Of a stretch of 14,199 nucleotides of DNA, positions 1 through 6,124 are shown one piece after another; the stretch's first letter is position 1; each line of letters starts with the position of its first letter. The notes under the pieces are model-generated. The model did not search any database. It was not told where the DNA came from and saw nothing but the letters and a program-made list of their open reading frames with translations. Position numbers and translations under genes: made by a program. The DNA comes from Clostridium sp. (GTDB lineage Bacteria > Bacillota > Clostridia > Clostridiales > Clostridiaceae), in contig JAHAIU010000063.1 in NCBI GenBank assembly GCA_018372555.1, positions 1 to 14,199 on the forward strand. The letters are read 5' to 3'.

Positions 1-20
1 AAATTCAGTGAGCTGAATTT
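1..20. repeat. ATTCAG palindrome at left edge
   Basis: A perfect 8-bp inverted repeat (AAATTCAG at 1-8, CTGAATTT at 13-20) with a TGAG loop. The same arm sequence forms the hairpin at 2404-2428, on the other side of the three plus-strand genes, so the two are probably members of one short repeat family. There is no U-tract beside it, so it is not an obvious terminator. The window begins exactly here, so the repeat could extend further left. Confidence 0.5.
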
Positions 21-299
21 CTATATTAGATATTTAATATTTTTTCTAGTTTTAAATTTCACTCTCCTCCGACAAAAGCTCTAAATCACCTTATGTATAA
101 TATATATCTAATACTTTGTGTTAAAATATGGAAAATTCAAAATAAATAGTAAATCGTTCTTAGAAAACTAAATAGTATGTTATTGTAAAAATTGCTATAA
201 TTAGTTCATATAAACACTTAATCCTTTGTTAGTAAAAACTTATATGAGAAATATAAATCAGTTTTTAATAAATTTAAACATATAGAAGGGATAATATCC
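21..299. other. Intergenic region ahead of the plus-strand block
   Basis: AT-rich DNA with no convincing gene. A 10-bp inverted repeat (TATTAGATAT at 24-33, ATATCTAATA at 104-113) lies here. On the minus strand a TTAACA / 16 nt / TATTAT promoter-like pair (119-124 and 97-102) precedes a strong GGAGGAG (64-70), but the only reading frame next to it starts with GTG at 62 and stops at 21-23 after 13 codons. This could be the front end of a gene destroyed at the palindrome, or chance. The extended -10 promoter for the plus-strand genes is listed separately. Confidence 0.4.
193..201 (+). promoter_or_regulatory. Extended -10 promoter of the first plus-strand pair
   Basis: TG-C-TATAAT is a perfect extended -10 element about 100 nt before the start codon at 300. 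No good -35 hexamer is found 16-18 nt upstream, which is typical of extended -10 promoters. The surrounding 50 nt are strongly similar to the region around 1478-1486 in front of the third plus-strand gene. Confidence 0.5.
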
Positions 300-815
300 A
301 TGAAAAAAATAATAAGCATATGCACAGTACTAATAGTAATTTTATCAGTTCCTATTTATAAATATATAGAATTTAGCAATGAACGATTAAACAACTACTC
401 TGATAAGATTCTATCTATAGCAGTCAATACGAATAATTCTATTTATTTCCTTACAGAACAGTCTACATCAGAAGAATCTTTTATTCATGATTCAAATGAT
501 TTAATTAGTAATATATATGCACTAGAGACTGTATTAGACAGTGCTTATATATTCCTTACAGGAAGTGGAATATATAGTAATAGTTTTTATTATTTATCAG
601 ATAATCTAATGAAAGAGTTGAAATATAATAATCTAAATAAAGAAACTATTGAAGATTTAAACACTATAACTCGTTCAACTGATATATTAATTCAAAGACT
701 TCGTCCCTATTATGGAACTGGATCTAATATAAGTAAAAAAGAAATAATTCATGCTATTGAAGACTTCCTAGAAGAAATGGGTAAATTGCATTATATAAAA
801 TTATGGAGGGATTAA
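300..815 (+). CDS. Small membrane-anchored protein, unknown function
   Basis: I do not recognise this 171-residue protein. It starts MKK followed by a hydrophobic segment at about residues 5-22, which would act as an uncleaved signal anchor or a signal peptide, placing the remainder outside the membrane. The rest is polar and predicted mainly helical, with Asn/Ser/Thr-rich stretches and no cysteine after residue 8, and no catalytic motif stands out. The ATG at 300 follows a GAAGGG site at 285-290 with 9 nt spacing. Its TAA ends one base before the TTG of the downstream HIT-like gene, so the two are almost certainly co-transcribed and probably coupled in translation. Its orientation is opposite to the shape/division genes. 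A real gene is likely because of the RBS, promoter and operon partner. The function is open. Confidence 0.75.
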   Translation: MKKIISICTVLIVILSVPIYKYIEFSNERLNNYSDKILSIAVNTNNSIYFLTEQSTSEESFIHDSNDLISNIYALETVLDSAYIFLTGSGIYSNSFYYLSDNLMKELKYNNLNKETIEDLNTITRSTDILIQRLRPYYGTGSNISKKEIIHAIEDFLEEMGKLHYIKLWRD

Positions 816-816
816 T

Positions 817-1320
817 TTGTATATCAAAGTATTATCTGAAAGTGAAAAAGCACAATTAAAACAAAGGGCTAGAAGAATAAAAGAATTGCAAGAACAAGGA
901 ATATGCTTTGGTTGTTATAACTTCGAAACAGACGAGATATTTCCAAGTGAAGGTTTAATTATTTATGAAGATGATAAAGTTAGATGTCAATTTGAAAGGT
1001 TCCCAAGGTCTACTGGACAAACAACGATAGTTTCAAAAGCTCATTATGAGGATATTTCTGAAATGCCCCTTGAATTAGGTACTCACATATTGAAAGTATC
1101 AAATGCAATAATAAAGTTGCATAAAGAAATCATAGGTGCTGAAAAAGTATATATGTGTACATTGTGTGATGGCAAAAGAAATCACTTGCACTTTTCATTA
1201 TTCCCTCGCTTAAAAGGAGAAACAATTGGTTTTAAAAACTTCGTTAAGGAAGACGGATTTTTAATGGACTATCATAAAGAAGTTGAGATATATAGAGTTA
1301 GAATGCAAGAGTTATTGTAA
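817..1320 (+). CDS. HIT-like protein with putative zinc site
   Basis: A 167-residue protein of the HIT superfamily, which contains nucleotide hydrolases and transferases that work through a histidine triad. The region from about residue 60 to 130 has the HIT layout: a PxxxGQTTIVSKAHY strand-turn segment (64-77), a helix (83-105), then NHLHFSLFPR (122-131). The canonical motif is H-x-H-x-H. Here H123 and the nucleophile-equivalent H125 are kept, but the third histidine is serine (S127). Two cysteine pairs, C30-x2-C33 and C114-x2-C117, resemble the metal site of some HIT relatives. The start is TTG at 817, chosen because GGAGGG (805-810) sits 6 nt upstream and no ATG is available nearby. It forms a tight pair with the membrane protein gene just upstream. 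A hydrolase or nucleotidyltransferase acting on a nucleotide conjugate is plausible. The substrate cannot be inferred. Confidence 0.75.
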   Translation: MYIKVLSESEKAQLKQRARRIKELQEQGICFGCYNFETDEIFPSEGLIIYEDDKVRCQFERFPRSTGQTTIVSKAHYEDISEMPLELGTHILKVSNAIIKLHKEIIGAEKVYMCTLCDGKRNHLHFSLFPRLKGETIGFKNFVKEDGFLMDYHKEVEIYRVRMQELL

Positions 1321-1542
1321 CTCAATAACAATATGGATACAAATTCATACAATTCTAATTTTATCATTTCTAATAATTTAAATATATAAAGTAGCTAGAT
1401 AATCAATCTGAATCTATTGCGAACTAATTAAGAAAATTTGATCTTTGAAAATTGAATAGAACAGTATTTGTAAAATATGTTATAATTAACTCATAATTGT
1501 ATTATGTTATTCATTAATATAATTATTATAGGAGGGGTTTGA
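1321..1542 (+). other. Spacer between HIT-like gene and third gene
   Basis: 222 nt of AT-rich sequence. No terminator hairpin is visible after the HIT-like gene, so readthrough into the third gene is possible. The right half carries a promoter region resembling that of the first gene. Confidence 0.4.
1478..1486 (+). promoter_or_regulatory. Extended -10 promoter of the third plus-strand gene
   Basis: TG-T-TATAAT lies 57 nt before the TTG start at 1543. From about 1443 to 1494 the sequence parallels 159-210 with one single-base length difference. Shared parts include CTTTGAAAA or CTTAGAAAA, AATAG, TTGTAAAA, the -10 itself and a TCATA just after it. Confidence 0.5.
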
Positions 1543-2148
1543 TTGGGAAAAAAGATTTTTATCACTATTGTCATGTTGCTATTATTTATGAATACAAATG
1601 TTTACGCAGGGGATATACCAGAGTCAATTATGGCAGGCAATCAAAAGGCACTCTTCGTAGGAAAAATAACTACTATCACTAAAGACTCATATAGTATTCT
1701 TCCTTCTACTGTTATGATGGGGAACATACAGCAATCAGAAATTTCAATACAGAAATTTGATAAATATTATGGAACAAATGATAAACCTAAAGTAGGAGAT
1801 TTTATTGTAGCAGTATTGTTAGATGAAAATAAGGTTGATGATACTTGGGTATTTAAAAGTACATCTGATGATTATAAAACATTGAAACTTGTGAGTGAAC
1901 CATATGATATGGTAGTTCGTTATGAAAAATATATCAATGAAGGAAAATACTTTGAAGCACAAAAGAGTATAAATGAAGATGTTAAAACATCAAGTATTTC
2001 AACTAATATCAATTTAGACAGTACAGAAAAAGTTAATAATGAAAGACAATCTTATTTAATTAATAAACCATTGATACTGCTATCAACTGTGGTTACTTTT
2101 GGGCTAATATATTTTTACATAGTTATATTTAAAAAAAAGCCACATTAA
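1543..2148 (+). CDS. Secreted, C-terminally membrane-anchored protein, unknown
   Basis: A 201-residue protein not assigned to a family. It has a classical signal peptide (MGKK, hydrophobic core about 5-17, probable cleavage after V-Y-A at 20-22). An extracytoplasmic domain (about 23-170) contains a beta-rich part around IAGN/ALFVGKIT and GDFIVAVLLD. A membrane segment follows at about 176-196, then a cytoplasmic KKKPH tail. This type I topology resembles small surface proteins whose soluble domain is displayed outside. The start is TTG at 1543 with a very strong GGAGGGGT site (1531-1538) 4-5 nt upstream. Any later ATG would lose the signal peptide. A dedicated promoter lies upstream and a strong terminator follows at 2216-2251, so it can be expressed alone. 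It may still belong functionally with the preceding two genes. Confidence 0.75.
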   Translation: MGKKIFITIVMLLLFMNTNVYAGDIPESIMAGNQKALFVGKITTITKDSYSILPSTVMMGNIQQSEISIQKFDKYYGTNDKPKVGDFIVAVLLDENKVDDTWVFKSTSDDYKTLKLVSEPYDMVVRYEKYINEGKYFEAQKSINEDVKTSSISTNINLDSTEKVNNERQSYLINKPLILLSTVVTFGLIYFYIVIFKKKPH

Positions 2149-2215
2149 ATGAGATAAAATAATTCATCATTTTAAATTATTACGAAGAAAAAATTAAAGA
2201 TAAGTTAATGAAAAT

Positions 2216-2251
2216 ACCGTACTATTCAGAAGTGAATATACGGTGTTTTTT
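2216..2251 (+). terminator. Rho-independent terminator after third plus-strand gene
   Basis: Stem ACCGTA (2216-2221) with TACGGT (2239-2244) continues, after a one-base bulge (C2222), into TATTCA (2223-2228) with TGAATA (2233-2238). The loop is GAAG and the hairpin is followed by GTTTTTT. On the opposite strand the stem is followed by TATTTTC, so it may also stop transcription coming leftward from rodA. Confidence 0.85.
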
Positions 2252-2370
2252 AATGCACAATTCAAAAATATTACAAAGCACTTTTTATTCAAAAATCCCT
2301 AAGTTTTTTTCATTCATTATTTCATTCCCTAATTATAACTTTATCTATTTCAAATGATGAAATGTGCTAT

Positions 2371-2386
2371 CAAAGATAAATAGACG
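2371..2386 (+). repeat. Extra copy of the large hairpin's end motif
   Basis: CAAAGATAAATAGACG here matches 15 of 16 bases of 2477-2492, the left end of the large hairpin, in the same orientation. It also matches the inverted right end. It could be a remnant of a second element or the true outer end of a composite element running to 2674. Confidence 0.5.
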
Positions 2387-2403
2387 CACTCAAGAATAAT
2401 TCT

Positions 2404-2428
2404 TGAAATTCAGCTTGCCTGAATTTCA
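2404..2428. repeat. ATTCAG hairpin
   Basis: Ten-bp stem TGAAATTCAG / CTGAATTTCA with a 5-nt CTTGC loop. It shares its arm with the palindrome at 1-20. A smaller hairpin, CAAGAA/TTCTTG (2391-2405), lies directly before it. Confidence 0.6.
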
Positions 2429-2475
2429 GTAAATTTATTGTGACATTCTGAAATATTTTAAATGCTGAATTACTA

Positions 2476-2674
2476 GCAAAGATAAATGGACGGTGAAGTA
2501 AGCATATGGCGAAAAATTAGAAGTTCTTGGTGAAGTAAAAGCTACTAGGCCTTAGAGTTGTTGGTTTGTCTGAGCACATGCGAGTTTTACCAAAACTCTT
2601 GGCTTAGTAGTTTTTACAAGCCTAGAACTTCTTTTTGCAGCCATTTGTCTTACGAGCCGACCATTTATCTTTGC
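2476..2674 (+). repeat. 199-nt imperfect inverted repeat (MITE-like or structured RNA)
   Basis: The two halves are complementary nearly end to end. The ends are a perfect 14-bp inverted repeat (2476-2489 with 2661-2674). Further helices are 2491-2493/2657-2659, 2498-2502/2649-2653, 2506-2510/2640-2644, 2519-2527/2624-2632, 2529-2530/2621-2622, 2535-2540/2612-2617, 2542-2547/2605-2610, 2548-2551/2601-2604 and 2554-2559/2594-2599, leaving an apical loop near 2566-2588. About 79 of the 199 bases are G or C, much more than the flanks. Two internal loops have the same form: TGAA (2494-2497) opposite GAG (2654-2656), and TGAA (2531-2534) opposite AAG (2618-2620). Each is set between GG/CC and GTAA/TTAC pairs. 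The structure does not code for protein and no transposase is nearby. I cannot identify it as a named RNA or element family. Confidence 0.75.
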
Positions 2675-2703
2675 GGTTATATTCACATTTTAAAACTATT
2701 TTT

Positions 2704-3840
2704 CTAGAAGTAAATTTTCTTTCTTCTCATTCCAACATTCATAACTAAGCCTATAGACATAACTGTAGTTAATAATGAACTTCCTCCATAACTTAAAAGC
2801 GGAAGAGTTATTCCTGTTATAGGCATAAGTCCTATAGTCATACCTATATTTTGTAACAATGCAAATAGGAAATAAGAAGCTAATCCTATACATATTATTG
2901 ATCCAAAAGTATCTTTTGATGTTCTTCCTATTGCAATCATTTTAGAAATTAAAAGTCCATATAATAAAAGTAAGAATCCAGCTCCTACAAATCCAAATTG
3001 CTCTGCAATACTTGCAAATATAAAGTCTGTTTGAACTTCAGGAACATATTGTGGTGCATATCCCACTGAAGTTTCCTTAGTTACTGAATTTCCTTGTACT
3101 CCTAATATTCCACCATTCCCTATACTTATAAGGGATTGTCTTAACTGATATCCTGCTTGAGAGGTATCAGATTCAGGATTTAAGAAAGATGTTATTCTTT
3201 TCTTTTGATAATCTTGAATTAACCCAGAATTCCAAACTATTATAACTGCTATAAGTAATGATAGAAATCCTCCACCTATTATCTTAATATCTAATCCTGC
3301 AATAAAGAATATCCCTACAACTATAAAGAATAAAACCATAGTCATACCCATATCAGGTTGAATTACTATAAATACAGCTGGAACTATTGCATAAAAAGCC
3401 ATCTTACAGAAATTCTTAAGCTCATTTATAGTCCCATCCATTTCTTCTAAAACTTTACCTAGCATCATTATTGTTGCTATTTTGGCTAATTCTGCTGGCT
3501 GAAAGGATAATGGGCCAAGTCTTATCCATCCTCTTGCACCATTTATATCAGTACCAATAAACATTGTTACTATTAATAGCGCAATAGATCCCCAATAAAA
3601 AAGAGGCGTATAAGATTTTAGTAATGTATAATCAATTGCTACTACAAAATATAATGCTACTAAGCATACTACAAACCAAAGTGCCTGTCTCTTTAAAAAT
3701 AGAGTTCCATATTCAACGTTACTTGCATAGTATATATTTACTATTCCAAATATCATTAATGATATCATAGAAAGTAGCATTACCTTGTCTATTTCTTTTA
3801 ACTTCTTTAAATCAATCTTAAAATTAGATAATGGAAACAT
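2704..3840 (-). CDS. rodA: RodA, SEDS peptidoglycan glycosyltransferase
   Basis: A polytopic membrane protein of 378 residues from the RodA/FtsW/SpoVE (SEDS) family. It polymerises lipid II into glycan strands and works as a pair with a class B PBP, here most likely the PBP2 at 6458-9388. About ten hydrophobic segments are visible. Family signatures are NGARGWIRLGPLSFQPAELAK (split around residues 100-120), YVPEVQTDFIFA (265-276) with the conserved catalytic aspartate D272, and PITGITLPLLSYGGSS (340-355). It belongs to the RodA rather than the FtsW group by length, the short N-terminus and context, though FtsW-like paralogues cannot be excluded. The ATG at 3840 follows GGAGGTGAG (3851-3859). 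It sits downstream of minE but behind a terminator (4027-4050), so a separate promoter is expected. No U-rich terminator follows directly, and its transcript would run into the 199-nt hairpin. Confidence 0.93.
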   Translation of the reverse strand: MFPLSNFKIDLKKLKEIDKVMLLSMISLMIFGIVNIYYASNVEYGTLFLKRQALWFVVCLVALYFVVAIDYTLLKSYTPLFYWGSIALLIVTMFIGTDINGARGWIRLGPLSFQPAELAKIATIMMLGKVLEEMDGTINELKNFCKMAFYAIVPAVFIVIQPDMGMTMVLFFIVVGIFFIAGLDIKIIGGGFLSLLIAVIIVWNSGLIQDYQKKRITSFLNPESDTSQAGYQLRQSLISIGNGGILGVQGNSVTKETSVGYAPQYVPEVQTDFIFASIAEQFGFVGAGFLLLLYGLLISKMIAIGRTSKDTFGSIICIGLASYFLFALLQNIGMTIGLMPITGITLPLLSYGGSSLLTTVMSIGLVMNVGMRRKKIYF

Positions 3841-3877
3841 ATCCTAAACACTCACCTCCATTTTTGATCCTAGGTTT

Positions 3878-3906
3878 ATTATATCCAAAAAACTTATGTT
3901 TCTCCA
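3878..3906 (-). promoter_or_regulatory. Candidate rodA promoter
   Basis: On the minus strand TGGAGA (3901-3906) and a perfect TATAAT (3878-3883) are separated by 17 nt, ending about 38 nt before the rodA ATG. The -35 is weak (4 of 6), but a promoter is needed here because a terminator separates rodA from minE. Confidence 0.45.
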
Positions 3907-4026
3907 TATTATCTTCTATGAATAACTAAAATTTAAGAAATTATTAATTATTCATCTTCTAGGCTTTCTCTTTAACTTATATATAAATTTATTAAAAATA
4001 TACATATTGATATTACTTTTGATTTT

Positions 4027-4050
4027 AAAAAAACTCAGCCTAAGCTGAGT
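4027..4050 (-). terminator. Terminator after minE
   Basis: Read on the minus strand, ACTCAGC (4044-4050) pairs perfectly with GCTGAGT (4033-4039) across a TTAG loop and is followed directly by a run of T (4027-4033). It lies about 50 nt past the minE stop and separates the min genes from rodA. The stem is identical to the one after PBP2. Confidence 0.92.
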
Positions 4051-4099
4051 CTCTTATTAATTTCTGTAATTTAAAACAAATTACCCTCTTAATTCTTAA

Positions 4100-4363
4100 T
4101 TAATTTTTGATATTTTTAATAGGAATATTAGCTACAAGAGCAGGGTTGGTCCCTTCTACATTTTCACTCTTGCTTACTGTTAATTCAACATCATCAATAT
4201 CTATTTCTATATATTTAGATAATACCTCTAATATCTCCGCTCTTATTTTATCAAGGGTTTCATGAGGTAAATCCCCTCTATCATGTATTAATATTAGCTT
4301 TAATCTATCTTTAGCAACATCTTTAGGTGTTTGTTTATTGGAAAATTTCTTAAAAAAATCCAC
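4100..4363 (-). CDS. minE: MinE, Min-system topological specificity factor
   Basis: An 87-residue protein of the usual MinE size. The N-terminal part (about 6-35, including KDVAKDRLKLILIHDR) is the segment that binds MinD and stimulates its ATPase. Residues 36-87 form the beta-rich dimerisation and topological specificity domain. In the cell it displaces MinC/MinD from mid-cell membrane and drives the Min pattern. The start is GTG at 4363, giving MDFFKKFS, which matches the typical MinE beginning. The purine run GGGGGAG upstream (19-nt gap after minD) supplies the ribosome binding site, at slightly long spacing. It is the last gene of minCDE and is followed by a strong terminator. Presence of MinE, rather than only DivIVA, indicates an enterobacterial-type Min system. 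Confidence 0.95.
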   Translation of the reverse strand: MDFFKKFSNKQTPKDVAKDRLKLILIHDRGDLPHETLDKIRAEILEVLSKYIEIDIDDVELTVSKSENVEGTNPALVANIPIKNIKN

Positions 4364-4382
4364 CTCTCTCTCTCCCCCTTTA

Positions 4383-5177
4383 CTAACGTTTAAATAATTT
4401 TTTTAATGATGCGAAGAATCCTTCTCCACCAGTTTTTAAATCCATTAGTGGCACTTCTTCTCCAGTTAATCTTCTAGCTATATTTCTAAAAGCTTGCCCA
4501 GACACAGATTTTTCATCTAATACTATAGGCTCACCCTTATTAGTAGATACTGTTATATTCTTATCATCAGGAACTACTCCTAGTAACTCTATTGATAAAG
4601 TTTCTATAATATCAGAGATGTCTAACATATCTCCTCTTTGAGTCATTTCATAATTTAATCTGTTTATAATTACTGAATGATCATCTAAACCTTTAGCATC
4701 TAACTTACCGATAACTCTATCAGCATCTCTAACAGAAGTAATTTCTGGATTTACTACAACTACAGCCTTGTCTGCTCCTACTACTGAATTTTCAAATCCT
4801 TGCTCTATTCCAGCAGGGCAATCAATAATTACATAGTCAAAATCCTCTTTAAGTTGATTTACTATTTTAAGCATATCTTGAGGTCTTATATCATCTTTAT
4901 CCTTAGTTTGAGCTGTTGGTAAAAGACAAAGATTTTGATATCTTTTATCCTTTATTAATGCTTGTTTTAATCTACATCTGTTTTCAATAACATCTGATAA
5001 TGTATAAACTATTCTATTTTCAAGTCCCATTAAGACATCTAAATTTCTAAGACCAGTATCTCCATCTACTACTACTACTTTTTTATTTAAAGCAGCTAAT
5101 GCAGTTCCAATGTTTGCAGTAGTTGTTGTCTTTCCAACTCCACCTTTACCTGATGTAATTACTATAGAAATTCCCAT
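4383..5177 (-). CDS. minD: MinD, membrane-associated division-site ATPase
   Basis: A 264-residue ParA/MinD-family ATPase that binds the membrane when ATP-loaded, recruits MinC and is released by MinE. Visible parts are the deviant Walker A GKGGVGKT (10-17, with the signature lysine K11 and K16), the switch segment DGDTGLRNLD (38-47), Walker B-like VIIDCPAG (116-123), and a C-terminal amphipathic helix FFASLKKLFKR (254-264) that serves as membrane-targeting sequence. The ATG at 5177 follows GGAGGG (5186-5191). It is separated from minC by 210 nt, unusually wide for the operon, and a candidate promoter lies in that gap. The spacing to minE is 19 nt. Confidence 0.97.
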   Translation of the reverse strand: MGISIVITSGKGGVGKTTTTANIGTALAALNKKVVVVDGDTGLRNLDVLMGLENRIVYTLSDVIENRCRLKQALIKDKRYQNLCLLPTAQTKDKDDIRPQDMLKIVNQLKEDFDYVIIDCPAGIEQGFENSVVGADKAVVVVNPEITSVRDADRVIGKLDAKGLDDHSVIINRLNYEMTQRGDMLDISDIIETLSIELLGVVPDDKNITVSTNKGEPIVLDEKSVSGQAFRNIARRLTGEEVPLMDLKTGGEGFFASLKKLFKR

Positions 5178-5387
5178 ATTATTATCCCTCCAACACTATC
5201 TATATTTCAATAAATAAATTACATTAATGTAGTTCTGTAAAGTTATAAGTAAAAAGAGCTACTCCGTAAATTATTTTAATTAAAATCATAGATTATTTAA
5301 TTATTATTTAAGTTGATAAAATACTTATCTCATATAAATATGATTAATATAAAGTATAAATTTATATATTTTATACTTTATTAAAGC
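5178..5387 (-). other. minC-minD spacer with inverted repeats
   Basis: 210 nt of AT-rich sequence. Just after the minC stop is a perfect 10-bp inverted repeat, AAAGTATAAA (5351-5360) / TTTATACTTT (5370-5379). It is made almost only of A-T pairs and has no T-run after it, so it is at best a weak terminator. A 12-bp perfect palindrome, TACATTAATGTA (5220-5231), lies between the candidate minD promoter and the minD start, where an operator could sit. Confidence 0.5.
5242..5270 (-). promoter_or_regulatory. Candidate internal promoter for minD-minE
   Basis: Minus-strand TTTACG (5265-5270), 17 nt, TATAAC (5242-5247), ending about 65 nt before the minD ATG. The hexamers match consensus at 4/6 and 5/6. 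The wide gap after minC makes an internal promoter reasonable. Confidence 0.35.
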
Positions 5388-6038
5388 TTATATATATTTC
5401 TTTGGTAAATAAGGTTCTACCACTATGTTGTTATCTTTTATTTTAGCAAGCTCTGGATAAGAAGGCTTAATACCATCCTCTGGAGCTATAGTTACAATGT
5501 CTGCAATTTGTAATATTTCTGGCTGAAGGTTAAAAGCTGAAATTATAGCTTTTTTATTTCCTCCCATACCAGCATGGACTTGACCTTTAATAGTTCCTAA
5601 AACTACTATATTCCCACCTGCATATACTTCAGCACCATGATTAATATCTCCTACAATCACGATATTCCCATAATACCTTACAAGTTGTCCACCTCTTATA
5701 GTCTTCTTTATAAATTTAGTTTTTCCTTCATATATCCCATTAAAAATTTTATTTTCTTTCTTTTCCTTAGCACCAGTTTTCTTTATAGGTTCAAAAACAC
5801 ATTCTTTAATTTGAATCTTATTAAATAAAGTTTCTTTTAACTGTGCTACTTCTTCTTCTTTTAATAAATCTAAGTTCGTTTCTATTTTAATAGATGATCC
5901 CTTATAAAACCCCTTACCCACAGATAACTTTTTAACTAATGCTTCTAGCATATCATCAAAGTTATTAAATCCATCCATATCTATAAAGGCGTTTATTCCG
6001 TCACTATTACCTCTAATTTGAATACTATGTACTTTCAT
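5388..6038 (-). CDS. minC: MinC, inhibitor of FtsZ assembly
   Basis: A 216-residue septum-site determining protein that blocks Z-ring formation away from mid-cell when recruited by MinD. The N-terminal domain (about 1-83) is the FtsZ-interacting part. A charged linker (84-105, rich in Lys/Glu) leads to the C-terminal right-handed beta-helix (about 106-212). That helix holds the MinD-binding loop in the form RGGQ (115-118, usually RSGQ), followed by GNIVIVGDINHGAEVYAGG and the GxVHAGxGG repeat region. The ATG at 6038 follows GGAGGG (6045-6050) with 6 nt spacing. It is first of the min genes and has its own candidate promoter just upstream, after a terminator ending the mre-PBP2 operon. Confidence 0.95.
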   Translation of the reverse strand: MKVHSIQIRGNSDGINAFIDMDGFNNFDDMLEALVKKLSVGKGFYKGSSIKIETNLDLLKEEEVAQLKETLFNKIQIKECVFEPIKKTGAKEKKENKIFNGIYEGKTKFIKKTIRGGQLVRYYGNIVIVGDINHGAEVYAGGNIVVLGTIKGQVHAGMGGNKKAIISAFNLQPEILQIADIVTIAPEDGIKPSYPELAKIKDNNIVVEPYLPKKYI

Positions 6039-6094
6039 TGGCCACCCTCCACCAACTTAAACTTTACTTTTTAAAATTTTGTCACATATCTATA

Positions 6095-6124
6095 ATTATA
6101 CAATTAATTTATATATATTAACAA
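6095..6124 (-). promoter_or_regulatory. Candidate minC promoter
   Basis: Minus-strand TTGTTA (6119-6124), 18 nt, perfect TATAAT (6095-6100). Transcription would begin near 6088, giving a leader of about 50 nt before the minC ATG. Confidence 0.5.

Larger units (their letters stand above)
2149..2703. other. Long non-coding spacer rich in repeats
   Basis: 555 nt without a credible gene, between convergent transcription units. From left to right it holds a rho-independent terminator (2216-2251), an AT-rich stretch with nothing clear (2252-2370), a short repeat related to the ends of the large hairpin (2371-2386), two small hairpins (2391-2405 and 2404-2428), scattered further ATTCAG/CTGAAT motifs up to 2471, and the 199-nt inverted repeat (2476-2674). 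rodA transcripts arriving from the right meet no U-tract terminator before the big hairpin. Confidence 0.7.

Noticed and set aside
2476..2674. Ordinary rho-independent terminator for rodA or the third plus-strand gene
   Set aside because: The hairpin is far too long and neither side is followed by a T-run. A proper terminator for the plus-strand gene already exists at 2216-2251.
2476..2674. CRISPR array or intact insertion sequence
   Set aside because: There are no regularly spaced direct repeats with spacers, no cas genes and no transposase reading frame.
2696..2893. Short minus-strand reading frame inside the end of rodA
   Set aside because: It is a different frame of the well-supported rodA gene and resembles no protein.
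5351..5379. Terminator for minC
   Set aside because: The stem is nearly all A-T pairs and lacks a T-run on the minus strand, so it is kept only as an inverted repeat.
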